Of a stretch of DNA of 64,000 nucleotides, positions 23,903 to 35,983 are shown one piece after another. A program made the translations under genes and the position numbers. The notes below the pieces were generated by a model, which did not search any database, was not told the origin of the DNA, and worked only from the letters and a program-made list of their open reading frames with translations. The stretch covers positions 25,974,311 to 26,038,310 of the forward strand of contig CM060849.1 in the NCBI GenBank assembly GCA_030737835.1, given 5' to 3'. Each line of letters begins with the position of its first letter. Positions within the stretch are counted from its first letter, which is position 1. This DNA comes from Acorus gramineus (taxonomy: Eukaryota > Streptophyta > Magnoliopsida > Acorales > Acoraceae).

Positions 23903-24175
23903 GGTTTTTTATTTTTAAGTCTTTATAAATTATAGGATTTAGTGATCGATCCCTCACTTTTTTATATTTTAATTTTAGTCTCTAGATTTAAAGAATATGT
24001 TCATTTTTGTCCCTCTTATGGACTAAAAAGAAAACTAAATAATTTAATGATAGGTTTCTCCTAGGGACTAAAAAGGAACATATCTTTTAAATCTGAGGAC
24101 TAAAACCAAAATATGAAGAAGTGAGAGATCGATCACTAAATCCTATAGTTTATGGAGACTAAAATATAAAAAACC
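23903..24175. mobile_element. Foldback element with 115-bp arms
   Basis: The left arm starts GGTTTTTTATTTTTAAGTCT. The reversed right arm starts GGTTTTTTATATTTTAGTCT. They pair over about 115 bp at roughly 85 percent, including GGATTTAGTGATCGATC in both, with a short central loop. It could form a long hairpin RNA if transcribed. Confidence 0.75.
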
Positions 24176-25349
24176 TTTTTTATTTACTTTTAAACCCTTT
24201 TATTTTTTGAGTGATAGAATGATTTTAATTAGGACTATAGGTCATGGGCCCCACCTACATATGAATTTTTCTAAATAAAAACAACCCAACACGTCTATCT
24301 GGAACATCCACGTGTATAATGTACCCTCACCCCTTTTTTAATTAACCCTCCCCTCCACATAAAACAAAAATTTATTTTGATTCTACCTTTTCATTGACCC
24401 CTAAGCCTCATTCAATATCCATATTCTACACACAACTATGGAAACATAGACCCACTCCTCGGCATCCTCACCCAGGTGCCCATCTTGAAAAAAATAATAT
24501 TTTTATTCTCTTTTTTTTTTGGTATCTCATTTGTTCATAATATCAATCTTCATCTCTAAAAAAATCCTTAATTTTTACTTTTTATTCCATTAATCGTTCC
24601 ACAATTGGGAATCTGTAATTAATAATCTTCTCCTCTCATCCATTAACAATTCGAAGATATATAATTTTTCCCTTTTAACTTCTTGTCATTGTTATTAATT
24701 TATTTAAAGTTCAAATATTTTTATAAACATCTAAAATAATCAAATCATTCAACATTTTCAAAATATAAAACTTTGTTGAGGTCAAATTTAAAGGTATGTA
24801 TTGCTTTTTAAATTTAGGTTTTGACATCTTTTTTTTTGTAAATCATTGATATGAAATTTGACAAATCGTTTTAAAATATAATAATTATCTTTTTAAATTA
24901 TTCAAATATATGTTTTATGTAAGAGTTTTTATTTTATTTTATACATATTTATTTATTAAGATATGCTATTGAAATTGAAAAGAAAAAAAAACATAATGAC
25001 ATGACTTAAAAAAATACTTACAAGTCCTTTCATAAAAATCCTGACTCCGCCACCGCCCACCTCGACCTCTCCATCCGGGCCTCACTCGCCACCACTCCTC
25101 AACCACACCTCCCCCTTGGCCCTACCTCACTCATGCCACCATTATATTACCTCTCCCCCTCAACCCGACCTTACTTGCATCAAACACAATCACACAAGTC
25201 TTTCACAATGTTGGTTTGAGAGTAATGAAAAATGAATGCTTCAATTCTAAATCCGCATGTCCTTTGCAAGATCCACGCTTGATTGACTATTTCGTGCACA
25301 AAAACGAAAGTCCATTTAGTCCACATAAATGACCTTCATACGCGCTAGA
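24176..25349. other. AT-rich intergenic DNA
   Basis: No gene seen. A CT/CA-rich patch at about 25050-25180 has no long open frame and resembles no family I know. Confidence 0.55.
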
Positions 25350-25771
25350 GGGAGCCCAACAAGTCTCAACAAATGAAGAGTGTTCACCAAATCAAAAAAT
25401 TTGAATAGAGCGGTATGAGTATAGAATTTCCAAAAGTGTTTTTTTAACATTGTACTAAACAAAGAAAAACCACTTACACATTCAATTAAATATTATTGCT
25501 GAACTTCCTCTTAGTAAGATGGTAGATGTATCTATTTTTAATTAGGGGACGCGTGTATTCAAATTTTGTCATCACAGAACAAACTATTTGTTTAAAATTT
25601 GTTTGCAAAAAATTGATACAGTCAAACTGTTTAATTGCAAGATTGCATAAGCAGTTTCCTACAAACGCAAAAACTGCTCAATCGTGCAATTAAACGCTGC
25701 CTAAATAAACATACTCTTATTAGTATGCTTTGATGTAATATGTCATTCATTCATATTTCACCTCTTGTAGA

Positions 25772-25878
25772 TAGGGCTGGTAAACGAGCCGAACAGCTCA
25801 GACTTGGTTCAATTAAACAAACGAGTCGAATTTGAATAATTTTTAACCTCAGCTCGTTCGGTCCGTTTATCACCCCTA
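25772..25878. mobile_element. Short hAT-type MITE (107 bp) in duplication copy A
   Basis: The ends TAGGGCTGGTAAACG and CGTTTATCACCCCTA are inverted. The flanking 8-mers CTTGTAGA and CTTATAAA match at six of eight. The matching place in copy B (about 26690) has no insertion. Confidence 0.75.
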
Positions 25879-26199
25879 CTTATAAACCAATGATTGACAC
25901 TTGGACAAGAAAAATTGCAAACAAATGATCATGGGCTCGGTCCTAGCTAGTATTTACCAACGAACAAAAAAAAAAGTAAATTCTTTTTGTACCTTTAATA
26001 ATTATTTAAAAACAAAAGTATCAAAGCTGGTTTCATTGGTATTACATTTTGAATGACATTATAAATTCATAAAGATATGTATACTACTAATAAGTCCATC
26101 AATCCACGGAAGGGAGCGCCCGACGGAGAGAACCCAACAAATTAATAAAGTGGTACGAGTATAGAAGGATCCCAAAAGTGTTTTCCAATGTAGGACTAA

Positions 26200-26429
26200 G
26201 AGTGCGTTTGGTTGCGCGATTGCAAAACTGATTCTGCAGGAATCTGCTATTGTAAAACTGATTATGCAGGAAGCTGACTTTCTCAGTTTTTTGAAATCGT
26301 AGCTTTTGGACATTATTTGCCTGAAATCTGTGTGCAGGAAACTGCTACAGTAAAACTGTTTGGTTGCACGATTATAACGCAGCTTTTTGCAATCGCAATC
26401 GCAGCGTAATCGTGCAACCAAACGCACCC
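26200..26429. mobile_element. Harbinger-like MITE (230 bp) in duplication copy B
   Basis: The ends GAGTGCGTTTGGTTGCGCGA and TCGTGCAACCAAACGCACCC are inverted, flanked by TAA on both sides (26197-26199 and 26430-26432). In copy A the equivalent site reads GTACTAAACAAAG with no insertion. A strongly degraded relative lies at about 25550-25700 (CTGCTCAATCGTGCAATTAAACG in part). Confidence 0.85.
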
Positions 26430-27156
26430 TAAAACGAAGAAAAAAACACACACTGCACGTTCAATTAAAAATACGTTTGAACTTCATGAATCTTGATTTT
26501 CATCCCACATATATTTGAACTTTACAATGTATCCCACATACTGTCATCAATTATTGAGGGTTGCACTTCCACCTGAAACAAATTTCCGACTCAGCCATAT
26601 TTCCTCACCTTGATTCATGCGCATTCTTGTCCCTTGAACACTCTCAATATGCTTTGTAAGTGTTCTGTCATTCAGCTCATATTTCACCTCCCGGTAGACC
26701 TGTGGTTGACACTTGACAAGAAAAATTGCAAAAAAAATAGTCGTGGGTCCGGTCCTAGTATTTACCAACAAACATAAAAAGTAAATTTTTTGTACCATTA
26801 ATATTTACTTAAAAACAAAAGTGTCAATGCTGGTTTCATTAGTATTACATTTTGAATGTCATGATAAATTCATAGAGACCTTAAATGCACACAAAAACAA
26901 AATGATATATTTTTCAGCCCCACATGCAACCCTCACTAATTTTTTATTAAAAAAAAAACACCCATCCAATGAATTAAATATTGATATATAAATTGAAATA
27001 CACTCACAGTTCTATACACTATGATAGAATCTATACATTACGATAATGATAATGTAGTACACATCATATGATGTATGAGGCTACAATCGAGATTGTAAAA
27101 CGGGATGAGTACGACATGACCAAAAAAAAATCAATAAAACCCAACATCTTTTTTAT

Positions 27157-27192
<36 letters not shown>

Positions 27193-27327
27193 TAAAATAT
27201 GAAAATAGAAATTCACGAGAGGTGTGTTGATGTGAGGGGCAGAATTGGTCTATCTTGCACTAAGGAAGCGAAGACTGGGTCCACTTTTGGAAGTTCGGGT
27301 TGCCCCAAACCCATCTAGCCTACCAGG

Positions 27328-27427
27328 CACCCTTTAATAGTCACATGATATTCAGATTGGAATCAAAGATCGAATGTCACCCTTTAATAGTCACATGATA
27401 TTCAGATTGGAATCAAAGATCGAATGT
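27328..27427. repeat. 50-bp perfect tandem duplication
   Basis: Two identical 50-bp units start CACCCTTTAATAGTCACATG at 27328 and 27378. The lack of differences points to a recent duplication. Confidence 0.93.
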
Positions 27428-27681
27428 CACGTGACATTAAAACATCGTTTCCATTTTATTTTTTTGTTCATCCTTTCACGTGAGTATGAAAGGGAAGACC
27501 ACTGACGAGAGAGAAATTGATTCCCCAACGTGATCACAGTTTTTAGTTATCCAAGTCAAAGCAAAAAAAAAAAAAAAGGTCAACATAAAGTAGCAACCAA
27601 AGCAATATATGTGGTCTCTTCTTTTTCTCTCACTGAGCCCCTCTATCACCACCTACCCAAATGCTGTCACCCGTGACCCAA

Positions 27682-28790
27682 TAAAAATTTAAAATATTTT
27701 ATATTAAGTATTCATTCTATCAATTTTAGTTGACTCAAACTCAGTCATATTTAAGTATCTAATGTGACACAAGGTGTGTCATTCAAAAATTTTCAACTGT
27801 AATATTTTAAAAGCAATGAGACATACCTTGGATCAAAATAAGTTGTTTAGTTTGACATATTTTGAGTTAAACCGTAATATCTACTGTGATCCAAAGTGTG
27901 TCACTCAATACTATCCAATTGACAATAATTTAATTTTTATATCCATCATAAATACACAACAAATAAATTTCATAAATAAACAACATTCACGTACATAGTC
28001 ATCACGTAAGTTAATTCAACATTAAAATATTCGATCTATCATGCACATTTACAAATCTAATCATTCTTTTTTTCGTAAATGAAAACATACTATTGACATA
28101 ATAGTCTTCCTTGTTCAACATCCACACATCTAAATTCAACCAACCACCACATCCACATTATATTTTGGCTTTTGAACAATGTATTGAATAGAAAATCTAC
28201 GAATGTGAATGTGTTGCTTAGTTGAATTTGGATGTATGCATGTTCAATAGAAAAGATTGTTATGTTATAGTAGGTTTTCATTTGTGAAAAAAATAATGTA
28301 TTCGATTTGTGAATGTGCAGGTTGGATCTGTGAATGTTGAATTAACTTATATGACTATATGTATACGAATGTTGTTTATTTATGATATTTTATTTGTTAT
28401 ATATTTATGATATTTATTATAGATAAGAAAATTAACTTTTTGTCAATTGGATAGTGTCGGGTGACACATTGGGTTATAATATACATCCCAGTTTGACTTG
28501 AAGTATGTCAAACCGAACAACCTACGGTAACTCAATGTATGTCACATCACTTCTAAAATATCGTAATTAAAAAATGATGGGTGACACGTCTTAGGTCATA
28601 ATAAACATTCTAGTTTGACTGAGAATATGTCAAATCAAACAACTTATGGTGACCCAAAATGTGTCGTGCCACTTTTAAAATATTACAGTTGAAAAATTCT
28701 CGGTGACACACCTTGGATCACATTAGAGATTGAGTTTGTGTTAAGATGTTAGTATGATGAGTTTCTAAAATAAAATATTTTAAATTTCTA
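27682..28790. mobile_element. 1.1-kb palindromic foldback element
   Basis: Nearly the whole stretch is inverted around a centre near 28170. The outer ends are TAAAAATTTAAAATATTTTA (left) and its partner ending at 28790. Blocks such as TTTTCAACTGTAATATTTTA, AAGTTGTTTAGTTTGACATA, CTATCCAATTGACAA and the central GAAAACATACTATTGACATA all recur reversed on the right. The right arm has one extra internal repeat unit carrying a further GTGACAC...TTGGGTCA module. No coding sequence is evident. No clear target duplication was found, so the superfamily is open (non-autonomous MULE or hAT are possible). Confidence 0.8.
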
Positions 28791-29564
28791 TTAGATTAGG
28801 AGGGAGAGCAATAGGTTTGATGGGATTTGACCACCTCTTTCTTTTTTCCTTCTTTAAAGTACCCAAAAGATCGATTGGGAAACATGAGACCGAATATTGA
28901 GTCTAACATTTTTCAACGTTTTAAGAACTTGTTTGGGCTCAACATTTCCCAAGATAGTGTGGTCTCAAACCACTCCGACATAGGTTCTGGAAACTAATTT
29001 TAAAACATATTTTATCATTGACTAAAATATTATTTTAAAAAAAATGTAGTCTCAGTTGTAAATTTTTTTTCTCATTCACCTGTAAAATATAAAAGGGGAC
29101 GGTTACTCCCCAATCCTATTAATTTTATTATATATTTTTTTAAGATAGTGAGGAGAACAAAGGAAACGAGAGAGAACAGTGGGGACTGGGGAGGGGTTAG
29201 TCATGGACTAATAATGCATGGATATTGGGGGTAGGCTTTATTATTATCATCGCATTAAGTGGATATCCACTTAGCTCTAACCATTGAAGCTGGACATCCA
29301 TCCATCAATCAAATGGACTTGGTTGCTTGTAATCAGTCAAGTAACATATTTGTTTATGGGCATTTTTTGACCCCTCTTCAGAGAGTCAACGACATAACTT
29401 GGTGGCCAAACGGTCAAAAGCTTCTATCTCAATCTGACATGGCCACACATGCAATGCACTCCATTAAATCAAAGCATATATTTTATTTTAAAAACATCTG
29501 AACGGTAAACCTCTCGATTATTCAAAATTTTTTTTTGAATTCGATCTCAATATGTATAAATAAA
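28791..29564. other. Intergenic DNA
   Basis: No gene or bounded repeat was recognised in this AT-rich stretch. Confidence 0.5.
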
Positions 29565-29985
29565 AATATTGATATTTAAAATTCCAAGTGCAGATATAGA
29601 TATCAGTCTATCTAATCCAAAAAATATTCGTATCCGACATATATTATAAAAATATATATATTTATATTATATATTGTCCATATTGTTATTTTGTATGATT
29701 AATCACTGAGATAATATATTATAATACTATTAAATTTTCAATGTATGATATCTGAAAGAGATAATAAGTCTTTAAATCTTAATTTTAATTTTGATGTCTC
29801 TCTATAATATCATTTGATTATTTAAATTAATGTTAATATTCAAACATGTCAATTATCCAAAAAAAAAATCCGTATCCGATCCGTATCTGAAGGGATCCGA
29901 ATCCAAAAATTAATATCCGTATCCGAATTTGAAAGTTAAGATATGGATATTGACATATCCGATCCGTATGTCCGATTGACAGACT
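29565..29985 (+). repeat. Dispersed repeat family B, copy 1
   Basis: This shares long blocks in the same order and orientation with 55881-56252. Examples are GCAGATATAGATATCAGTCT, ACATATATTATAAAAATATA, ATAATACTATTAAATTTTCA and TCCGATTGACAGACT. The interior is rich in TATCCGTATCCGA-like motifs. No open frame; probably a non-autonomous element whose ends I cannot fix. Confidence 0.75.
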
Positions 29986-30547
29986 TACTGAACGGGACTG
30001 CAATTTATATTAGATGGATGGAGCACCATCTAACCTCAGATTCTCCGTTGCATGTGTTACTTATTTTTTTTTAAAAAAAATCTGAAATCAATCAATTCTA
30101 ATAGCGCGCCAATGAATAGAACTGTATAAAAAAAAATAATTTTGTATCTAACAATTAATTATGTAATTCGATTCATAGATTATATCATTCAATAATAAGC
30201 TATGTAGTTCGATAGACATTGATAAGACTAAGATCCAACTGAATTTGAACCCTGCTTTTTAGTCTTATTTTGATAAAAAAAAAATAAAAAAATAAAATAA
30301 AGCATACAAGATCATTCTCTTCAACAAACAGACTCAAATAGATACACATGACGTCTGTAGTCTAGAGGTGATATATAATATATGAAAGAAATAAAAATAT
30401 TTATTAATTATTCAAAACATCTGTATTAGTTCACTCTTTTATAGTGATGATTATTTCAATTAAGATATATTTAAAAATAATTGGCTCTGGAAACGGAGCT
30501 GCGTGTATCATTTTGTGGAAGAGAGGAGAAGGCAGGCATGGCAGCGC

Positions 30548-30550
<3 letters not shown>

Positions 30551-30579
<29 letters not shown>

Positions 30580-30580
30580 C
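30551..30580. repeat. (GA)n microsatellite upstream of ATL
   Basis: About 15 uninterrupted GA dinucleotides lie roughly 200 bp before the ATL start codon. GA/CT tracts are frequent in plant promoters and leaders and can bind BBR/BPC factors. That role here is inference. Confidence 0.8.
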
Positions 30581-30776
30581 ATAAATGAGAAGTAAATGCA
30601 CATAAACAGTTGTGTAGTGTGTATTAAATGCGGGCAGCTGGGGAAACCCACCCACCACCCCCAAAAAAGAAAGTAACCACCCATCAACACCACCAGCACC
30701 ACTCCCTCACTCCCTCCCTCCCTCTACCCCCACCCCAACATGAAATACCACATCTCTCCCTCCTCCCCATCTCAAC

Positions 30777-31385
30777 ATGTCCTCCTCCACCTCCGTCAAC
30801 ACCACCGCCACCTCCACCTCCACCTCCACCTCCCAAGGCGCCTACTTTTCCCACAACCTCACAACCCTCGGCCTCGGCTACGCCATCGCCATTGCCCTCG
30901 GCTTCCTCGTCCTCTTCTCCGCCCTCCTCCTTGCCTCCTACGTCTTCTGCCGCTATCGCTCCTCCCACCGCAACAACAACAACAACAATAGCTCCTCCCA
31001 AAATCCTAACCCTAACCCTAACCTCAACGCGGTCGTCCTCCCCCGCATCATCTTCGTCGCGGAGGACGACGACGACGACGACGGCGGTCCCGTCCCCGGC
31101 CTTGACGAGGCCGCCATCAACTCCTACCCCAAGTTCCCCTACTCGAAAGGTTCCACCAACGACACCGTCTGCTCCATCTGCCTTTGCGAGTACAGGGAGG
31201 GGGAGATGCTCCGGATGCTCCCCGACTGCAGGCACTCCTTCCACCTGTCCTGCGTCGACGCCTGGCTCAGACTCAACGCCTCCTGCCCTGTTTGCCGTAC
31301 GTCACCCCTCCCGACTCCCATGTCCACTCCTCTCTCCGAGCTCGTCCCTCTCTCACAGTTCAACGCCGACCGGAGGAGGAGGTGA
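30777..31385 (+). CDS. ATL-type RING-H2 E3 ubiquitin ligase (ATL67-like)
   Basis: This 202-residue, single-exon membrane E3 ligase would transfer ubiquitin from an E2 to unknown targets. A Ser/Thr-rich N-terminus is followed by a membrane helix (about 33-58), an Asn run, an NPNPNPN stretch, an acidic run (D97-102) and the ATL hallmark GLDEAAINSYPKFPYSK (GLD motif, 108-124). The RING-H2 finger spans 132-173. Its Cys/His pattern is CSIC, DC, RHSFH, C and CPVC, and the Pro after the sixth ligand region and the Trp in DAWL are present. Length and order fit ATL67-like members. Several upstream ATGs (for example 30628 and 30740) lie in other frames; whether they are transcribed depends on the unknown start site. 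Coding sequence is strongly GC-rich. Confidence 0.93.
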   Translation: MSSSTSVNTTATSTSTSTSQGAYFSHNLTTLGLGYAIAIALGFLVLFSALLLASYVFCRYRSSHRNNNNNNSSSQNPNPNPNLNAVVLPRIIFVAEDDDDDDGGPVPGLDEAAINSYPKFPYSKGSTNDTVCSICLCEYREGEMLRMLPDCRHSFHLSCVDAWLRLNASCPVCRTSPLPTPMSTPLSELVPLSQFNADRRRR

Positions 31386-34300
31386 CCTACCCGCCTCTCT
31401 CTCTCTCTCTTTCTCTTTCTCTTTCTCTTTTGGGGTTTTTATTTTTATTTTCGTGATCCTTCTCTGATGCCGTGTATATTTCTTTTTGGATTTTTTTTTT
31501 TAGGTCATGGAGTTCTTTTGAAAGTTTGGGTTTTTCTTCTTCTTTTTTTATTGGTGGTGCATTGGATTGGATATCTGGGAAATTTGGAACTGACCCTGAT
31601 TCCTCCTTTTGGTGTATCTTTAGGATTTGAATGAGATTTCATTTATTTCAGTTGGTTGGTCTTTATTCTGCTGATCAATGAATACAGTGGATAAATTTAT
31701 ATGTTCTTCTACTTGTTTTTATCAAGGAATGCTGCGGCTCAAATTGAGTGTCGATTTCAGTGTTTTTCTTTTAATTCTGCTTTGGGTATCAACTCTTTTC
31801 TTCCCTTGCATTGTTTTTGTAAGCTGAATTTCCTTGCCCCATCCTAACTCAGTGTGAATATGATTTGTTGCAGTGTGAAACCTTATAATTAGTTTTTAAC
31901 CTTTCCCACATCTATAGGAATAAATTTATTTAGTGCCACTCTTTATCTAAAGCAATACTAATCTTCAGGACAATTGTGTTGGAAACTAATGAGTTTCTCG
32001 TGGGGGATTTTATTTTGTCACAAAAATCCTTTTTTACGTTATAGATGAATAGCAGAAATGGAGGTGGTAGATAATTGATAATGCAATTTTGAGAAGTTTA
32101 TCAAGTAATTGGAATTGAAGGCTTCTTAGAGCATCTCCAACCACCTTCCAAATCTCTAAATCTGGAGGGTGGTTTGCTCCAATTACTCTCCAAATGAACC
32201 TCTAAATTTTGAGATTTGGATTTTAGAGGTGACCTCCAAATTTGGAGGCCACCTCTGAAATTTCTGTAATGGTGAAAGTGTGGATTAATTTATATATCTG
32301 TCACATTTTTGACACCTTTATTCTTATATTAAGCTACTCTGAAATTTTGGGTCATTCATTCAGTTCTGGAGTGCAAATGTTAAGACTGTGAGCCTATGTT
32401 CCTTTTTCTCTCCTTCGGACTGGAGTATAATTGAGTATTCAAGTGGACATGATTAGTTTACCGGCAGACTTGCTAGATAAGTGTTGGTACTTTCTTTTGA
32501 TGTTGAACTGTTTAGGCGCTCAACACTGATCATAACATGTCATTGTCTCTCTCGAACTAACTCCATAAAAAGTGATGTAGTCTGTTTAAATAATCTCAGT
32601 TGCTGAATATCTAGGCATTCAATTTCATGTCCCAAAGCTTCCTTAATACTTCCATCTCATATTTTCCTATAATCAGATCTGAATTGCTGTTTTCTTAAAA
32701 AAAAAAAAAACAAGAAGAAGAAAAGAAAAGAAAAATCTGAATTGCTGTTTTTTAATTCATGCTTGGTTTCACATGAATTTCTTCCAAAGGAGTTATATGC
32801 GAATATTTAGAATTTCAACTGTGTTTTGATTTTCAACTCTCTCTGTTTTTTCTTTTTTTTTCTTCTGTAATTTCTATGGATTATCTTGCACATCAGAGAA
32901 AATGTCATAATGTGCATAGTTTCCTTTTCTTTATTTTACCTAACCATAGACTTGCATCCCTTTGACTGGTAGGAAGTGGTTGAAGTCTGTTAGATAATTA
33001 GTCGAGAACCACATAGATCGGTTGGATTCCATTTTTTATGACACCTGCTCGATAGCTCAAGTCAATTCCTCTATGTTTGGAACTGGATGTCATGCCACCC
33101 AGGGAACCACTTTTAACCCTTTGTGCTTGTATTGTTGTGAACAGGATCTTATGAATGCTTTGTCAATTACAATAAAATATGGTGTTTATGGTATAGACTC
33201 TAAATAGAAGAAAAAATAACTGCTGTTTCACATGGCCCCGCCCAACTTTTATTATTTGTTTAAAATATTGTAGATATAATTCCACTTATTACTTGGTTCC
33301 TTGCCTGTACTGGCATGTTTAAAATCTATGCATTGCTTCTTTTTTAAGACATGGTAGGAACTCTGCCACTAAAATTTATTAATCCATAACTTGAGGTAAA
33401 GCTCCAGCAGAGTCTATGCATTGTTCATAGCACGTAACCTGCATTATTTTCCTTGAAAGTGTCCAGTTCTTGGCCGACATTGAAATTTTGTTCAAGGCTG
33501 TCATTTCTGCTGAACAGTGTTGAGCAAGAGACTTGTAATTTCATTGTAATATAAACTTTTTCAATTTTGGGCTTTGACATTAAGAAAACCAAGTGAAGAA
33601 GAGACGGGTCTTTTTCAAGAAATCATTTTGATGAGTGGAGACATATTCTATATGTACTGAATGGATTTGGTAAGATCTCATTCAAAGCTAAGTTTGTGTT
33701 CTAGAATTATTATTTTTTATTTTTATTTTTTTGAGATGAAACGGTGGGTATGTGCCTTTGTATTAGATAGAAAGAACGATGCCCCATTACAAAGCGAAAA
33801 TAAAAAGGAGAGGGAAAAGGAAGGTGAATCCCTGTAGAGGTGTGTGCCTAGAATTTGATCCCACACTTTTAGGTTCCTAAATGTTCTAGACCACTTAGGT
33901 GTGGTTATCAAGGATATTTGTGGTAGTAGCAGTAGGATGCCCCATCCTGGAGTCTGTGTTGTTGTGAAGATCTACAGACTTGTAGAGTTTCTGGGGACTT
34001 CATAAGAAATTTGAAATCAACTGTATTTGCTTATAGCTAGTCTTACTGATAGTTAGTGTGCTCAATGCACTTTGGAAACCTCAAACTGTGATCAGTTATA
34101 AATGTAAGCTGTTAAGAAATGACTTCAGAAATCAAGTGCTTCAGCTGGGATTTTGTTTCCAATTTTCCAAATTCACCTTGTTTACTAGTTCTTACTTGAA
34201 TTTGTATTTCTATGGGGGGCATTCACAGTATCGTTGAAATTGTTAAGTTCTGGAGCATTACCCAAACCATGTGCTAGTGTTGTTGAATTGAGAGGAAGGG

Positions 34301-35343
34301 TTGACCAACTGCCAGTTATCAGATGTTTGTGACTATATAATGGGTAGGTCAGGCCTTCATATGCATTTCATTGGCAACTAAATGATGGATGGATTAACTT
34401 ATGCTTTTGTACAGTTTGTTGATAACCCTCATCAACTACTTTGATCAATATATTGATATGAGCAATTAATCTGTTATGTATGCTGTTACCTGGCAAAATT
34501 ATGGACTTTCTCTTGACAACATCTGATAATGGTCACAGTTCCTTGTATTGGAATTCAAACCATTTTCACTAGAAATTAATTCTGTTTTGCCATATAGAGT
34601 AGGCTACTCACTGAAGTTAGACTTCCTCGTAACACTTGCTTTTCTTGACATGGGAGACAAAGATGATCAACAAACCCATCCGGGGAGATGATTGTAGGTA
34701 GAAAATGGATCTCTTGTGAGGTTTAGATCATCCGAATTGTTCTTTGGCAAGAGTGATGCATAATTATTATCTAATGCTTTGCCAATCTGTATTTATTAAC
34801 TCATCTCTGTTGCTGTTGTCATGTCATTGAATCTGAATGCTCAGAGCCGACATTTTATTTGCCGGGGCATATCATTTAATTTGAGTGCATTAACATGAAT
34901 GTGATGGTCTAACTACCTATTAATTATAATGAGTATCCAAACACAGTGCATATCTGTTTAGTCGTAGGCCAACATCAGACACAGTTAATTGAAACAGCCG
35001 AGTGAATGGTACAATTTTCCTGGACCATCAAGATGAGTCACATGAAGTTTATCATGTCTTTTTTATCCTGGACAATCAGTTGTGCCTGGGGTCGCATTAT
35101 AGCATGGTTGCTTCTAAAGTGGCCAAATCTGTCAATCAATTATGTATAATATGGATGACTGATTGCATAACATTTGAAAAGCCCTCATAATGTTGTGACT
35201 ACACTTGTATAATGCATGGTTTTCCATAATATGGAGTAAAAACCATTAGCTAAATATCAATCAAGATAGGGGGTAGTTGGGTCCTGGAAGCAGGTTGGGT
35301 TGGACCCGGATCCAATCCTATTATTGAAATGGCTCAATTGGTC
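31386..35343. other. 3' flank of ATL and intergenic DNA
   Basis: The first part is CT- and T-rich and probably holds the ATL 3' UTR. The rest is T-rich on the plus strand and looks intron-like, but I found no second exon of any family. A MITE fragment lies at 32129. A stretch at about 33720-33850 may be a LINE tail on the minus strand. Confidence 0.5.
32129..32270. mobile_element. Fragment of the GAGCATCTCCAA MITE family
   Basis: It starts GAGCATCTCCAACCACC and holds the inverted CTCCAAATTTGGAGG-type modules found in 15452-16393. The other terminal repeat is not seen, so it is truncated or a short variant. Confidence 0.5.
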
Positions 35344-35351
35344 TAGGTCTA

Positions 35352-35983
35352 GGGTAGTTCTATTTGAACACCGTAAAATTGTAAGTAAGCTCCTCTTAAA
35401 TGGATTTTGTTATCAAAGATCTATTTAGATTTTTTTTAATAAGTACACCCCCAAATAAGTAAGCTCACCTAATTTTTTTTGATAAAATCTTTAGTTAAAA
35501 TTCTTTTAATAAGCATAACTCTCATCTCATTTAAATTTATTTATTTATATATTTATTTATAAAAGAGGTGAATTGTACTTGAGCATCAATGTGGTCTCAA
35601 TATATGTTCAAATTGAAATTGAATAGGTACATATAAATGTGGATTTCAATTTTCTTTTTTGTATATGGTCGATGTAAATTTTTTTTATAATTGTTTATTT
35701 TAATTTTTATCAAAAAATAAAAAATATATATATGTTTGATTGGTTAAATATTAATATAAAAAAATTATTTTTGTATGTAAAGAAGTCGAATCTGTGAGAG
35801 AGATCGAGTTTTTAGGGAGTCGTCAAAAGGTAAGAGATAGAGTTTGATATGAGAGGGGTTTACTTATTGTTTAAATATAAGGTTAATATACGATGAGTTT
35901 TTAAATTAAGTTATGAAAATGTGAAAGACTTATTAATAAGCGGGGCTTCCTTATATTTTGAGGGGCTCAAATAGAGCCACCCC
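35352..35983. mobile_element. hAT-type non-autonomous element (632 bp)
   Basis: The ends GGGTAGTTCTATTTGAAC and GCTCAAATAGAGCCACCCC are inverted. A perfect 8-bp direct repeat TAGGTCTA flanks it (35344-35351 and 35984-35991). The 8-bp target size fits hAT. It appears to sit inside a stretch of GGCCCGACCC-type repeat. No coding capacity. Confidence 0.85.

Larger units (their letters stand above)
25350..26885. repeat. Tandem segmental duplication (two copies of about 0.75 kb)
   Basis: Copy A (about 25350-26085) and copy B (about 26105-26885) align in order through several blocks. Examples are GAGTATAGAA...CCAAAAGTGTTTT, TTCAATTAAA...GAACTTC, TGTCATTCA...TCATATTTCACCTC, GACAAGAAAAATTGCA and AAAACAAAAGT...TTACATTTTGAATG. 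Each copy has insertions the other lacks: a hAT-like MITE and a degraded MITE in A, and a 230-bp MITE in B. The middle of each copy has diverged strongly, so the duplication is old. Confidence 0.8.

Noticed and set aside
31003-31027. CCTAACCCTAACCCTAACC resembling telomere repeat
   Set aside because: It is a hexamer run inside the ATL coding frame encoding NPNPNPN, not the plant CCCTAAA heptamer, and too short to be an interstitial telomere.
30628-31467. 279-residue Pro/Ser-rich frame overlapping ATL
   Set aside because: It is a low-complexity shadow of a GC-rich gene in another frame. The ATL frame has the RING and GLD motifs.
33720-33960. Possible LINE 3' end on the minus strand
   Set aside because: Only a vague resemblance to plant LINE tails, with no reverse-transcriptase sequence and no target repeat.
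31400-35200. Intron-like T-rich stretch after ATL as part of a longer gene
   Set aside because: No downstream exon of any family was found, and ATL genes are normally single-exon.
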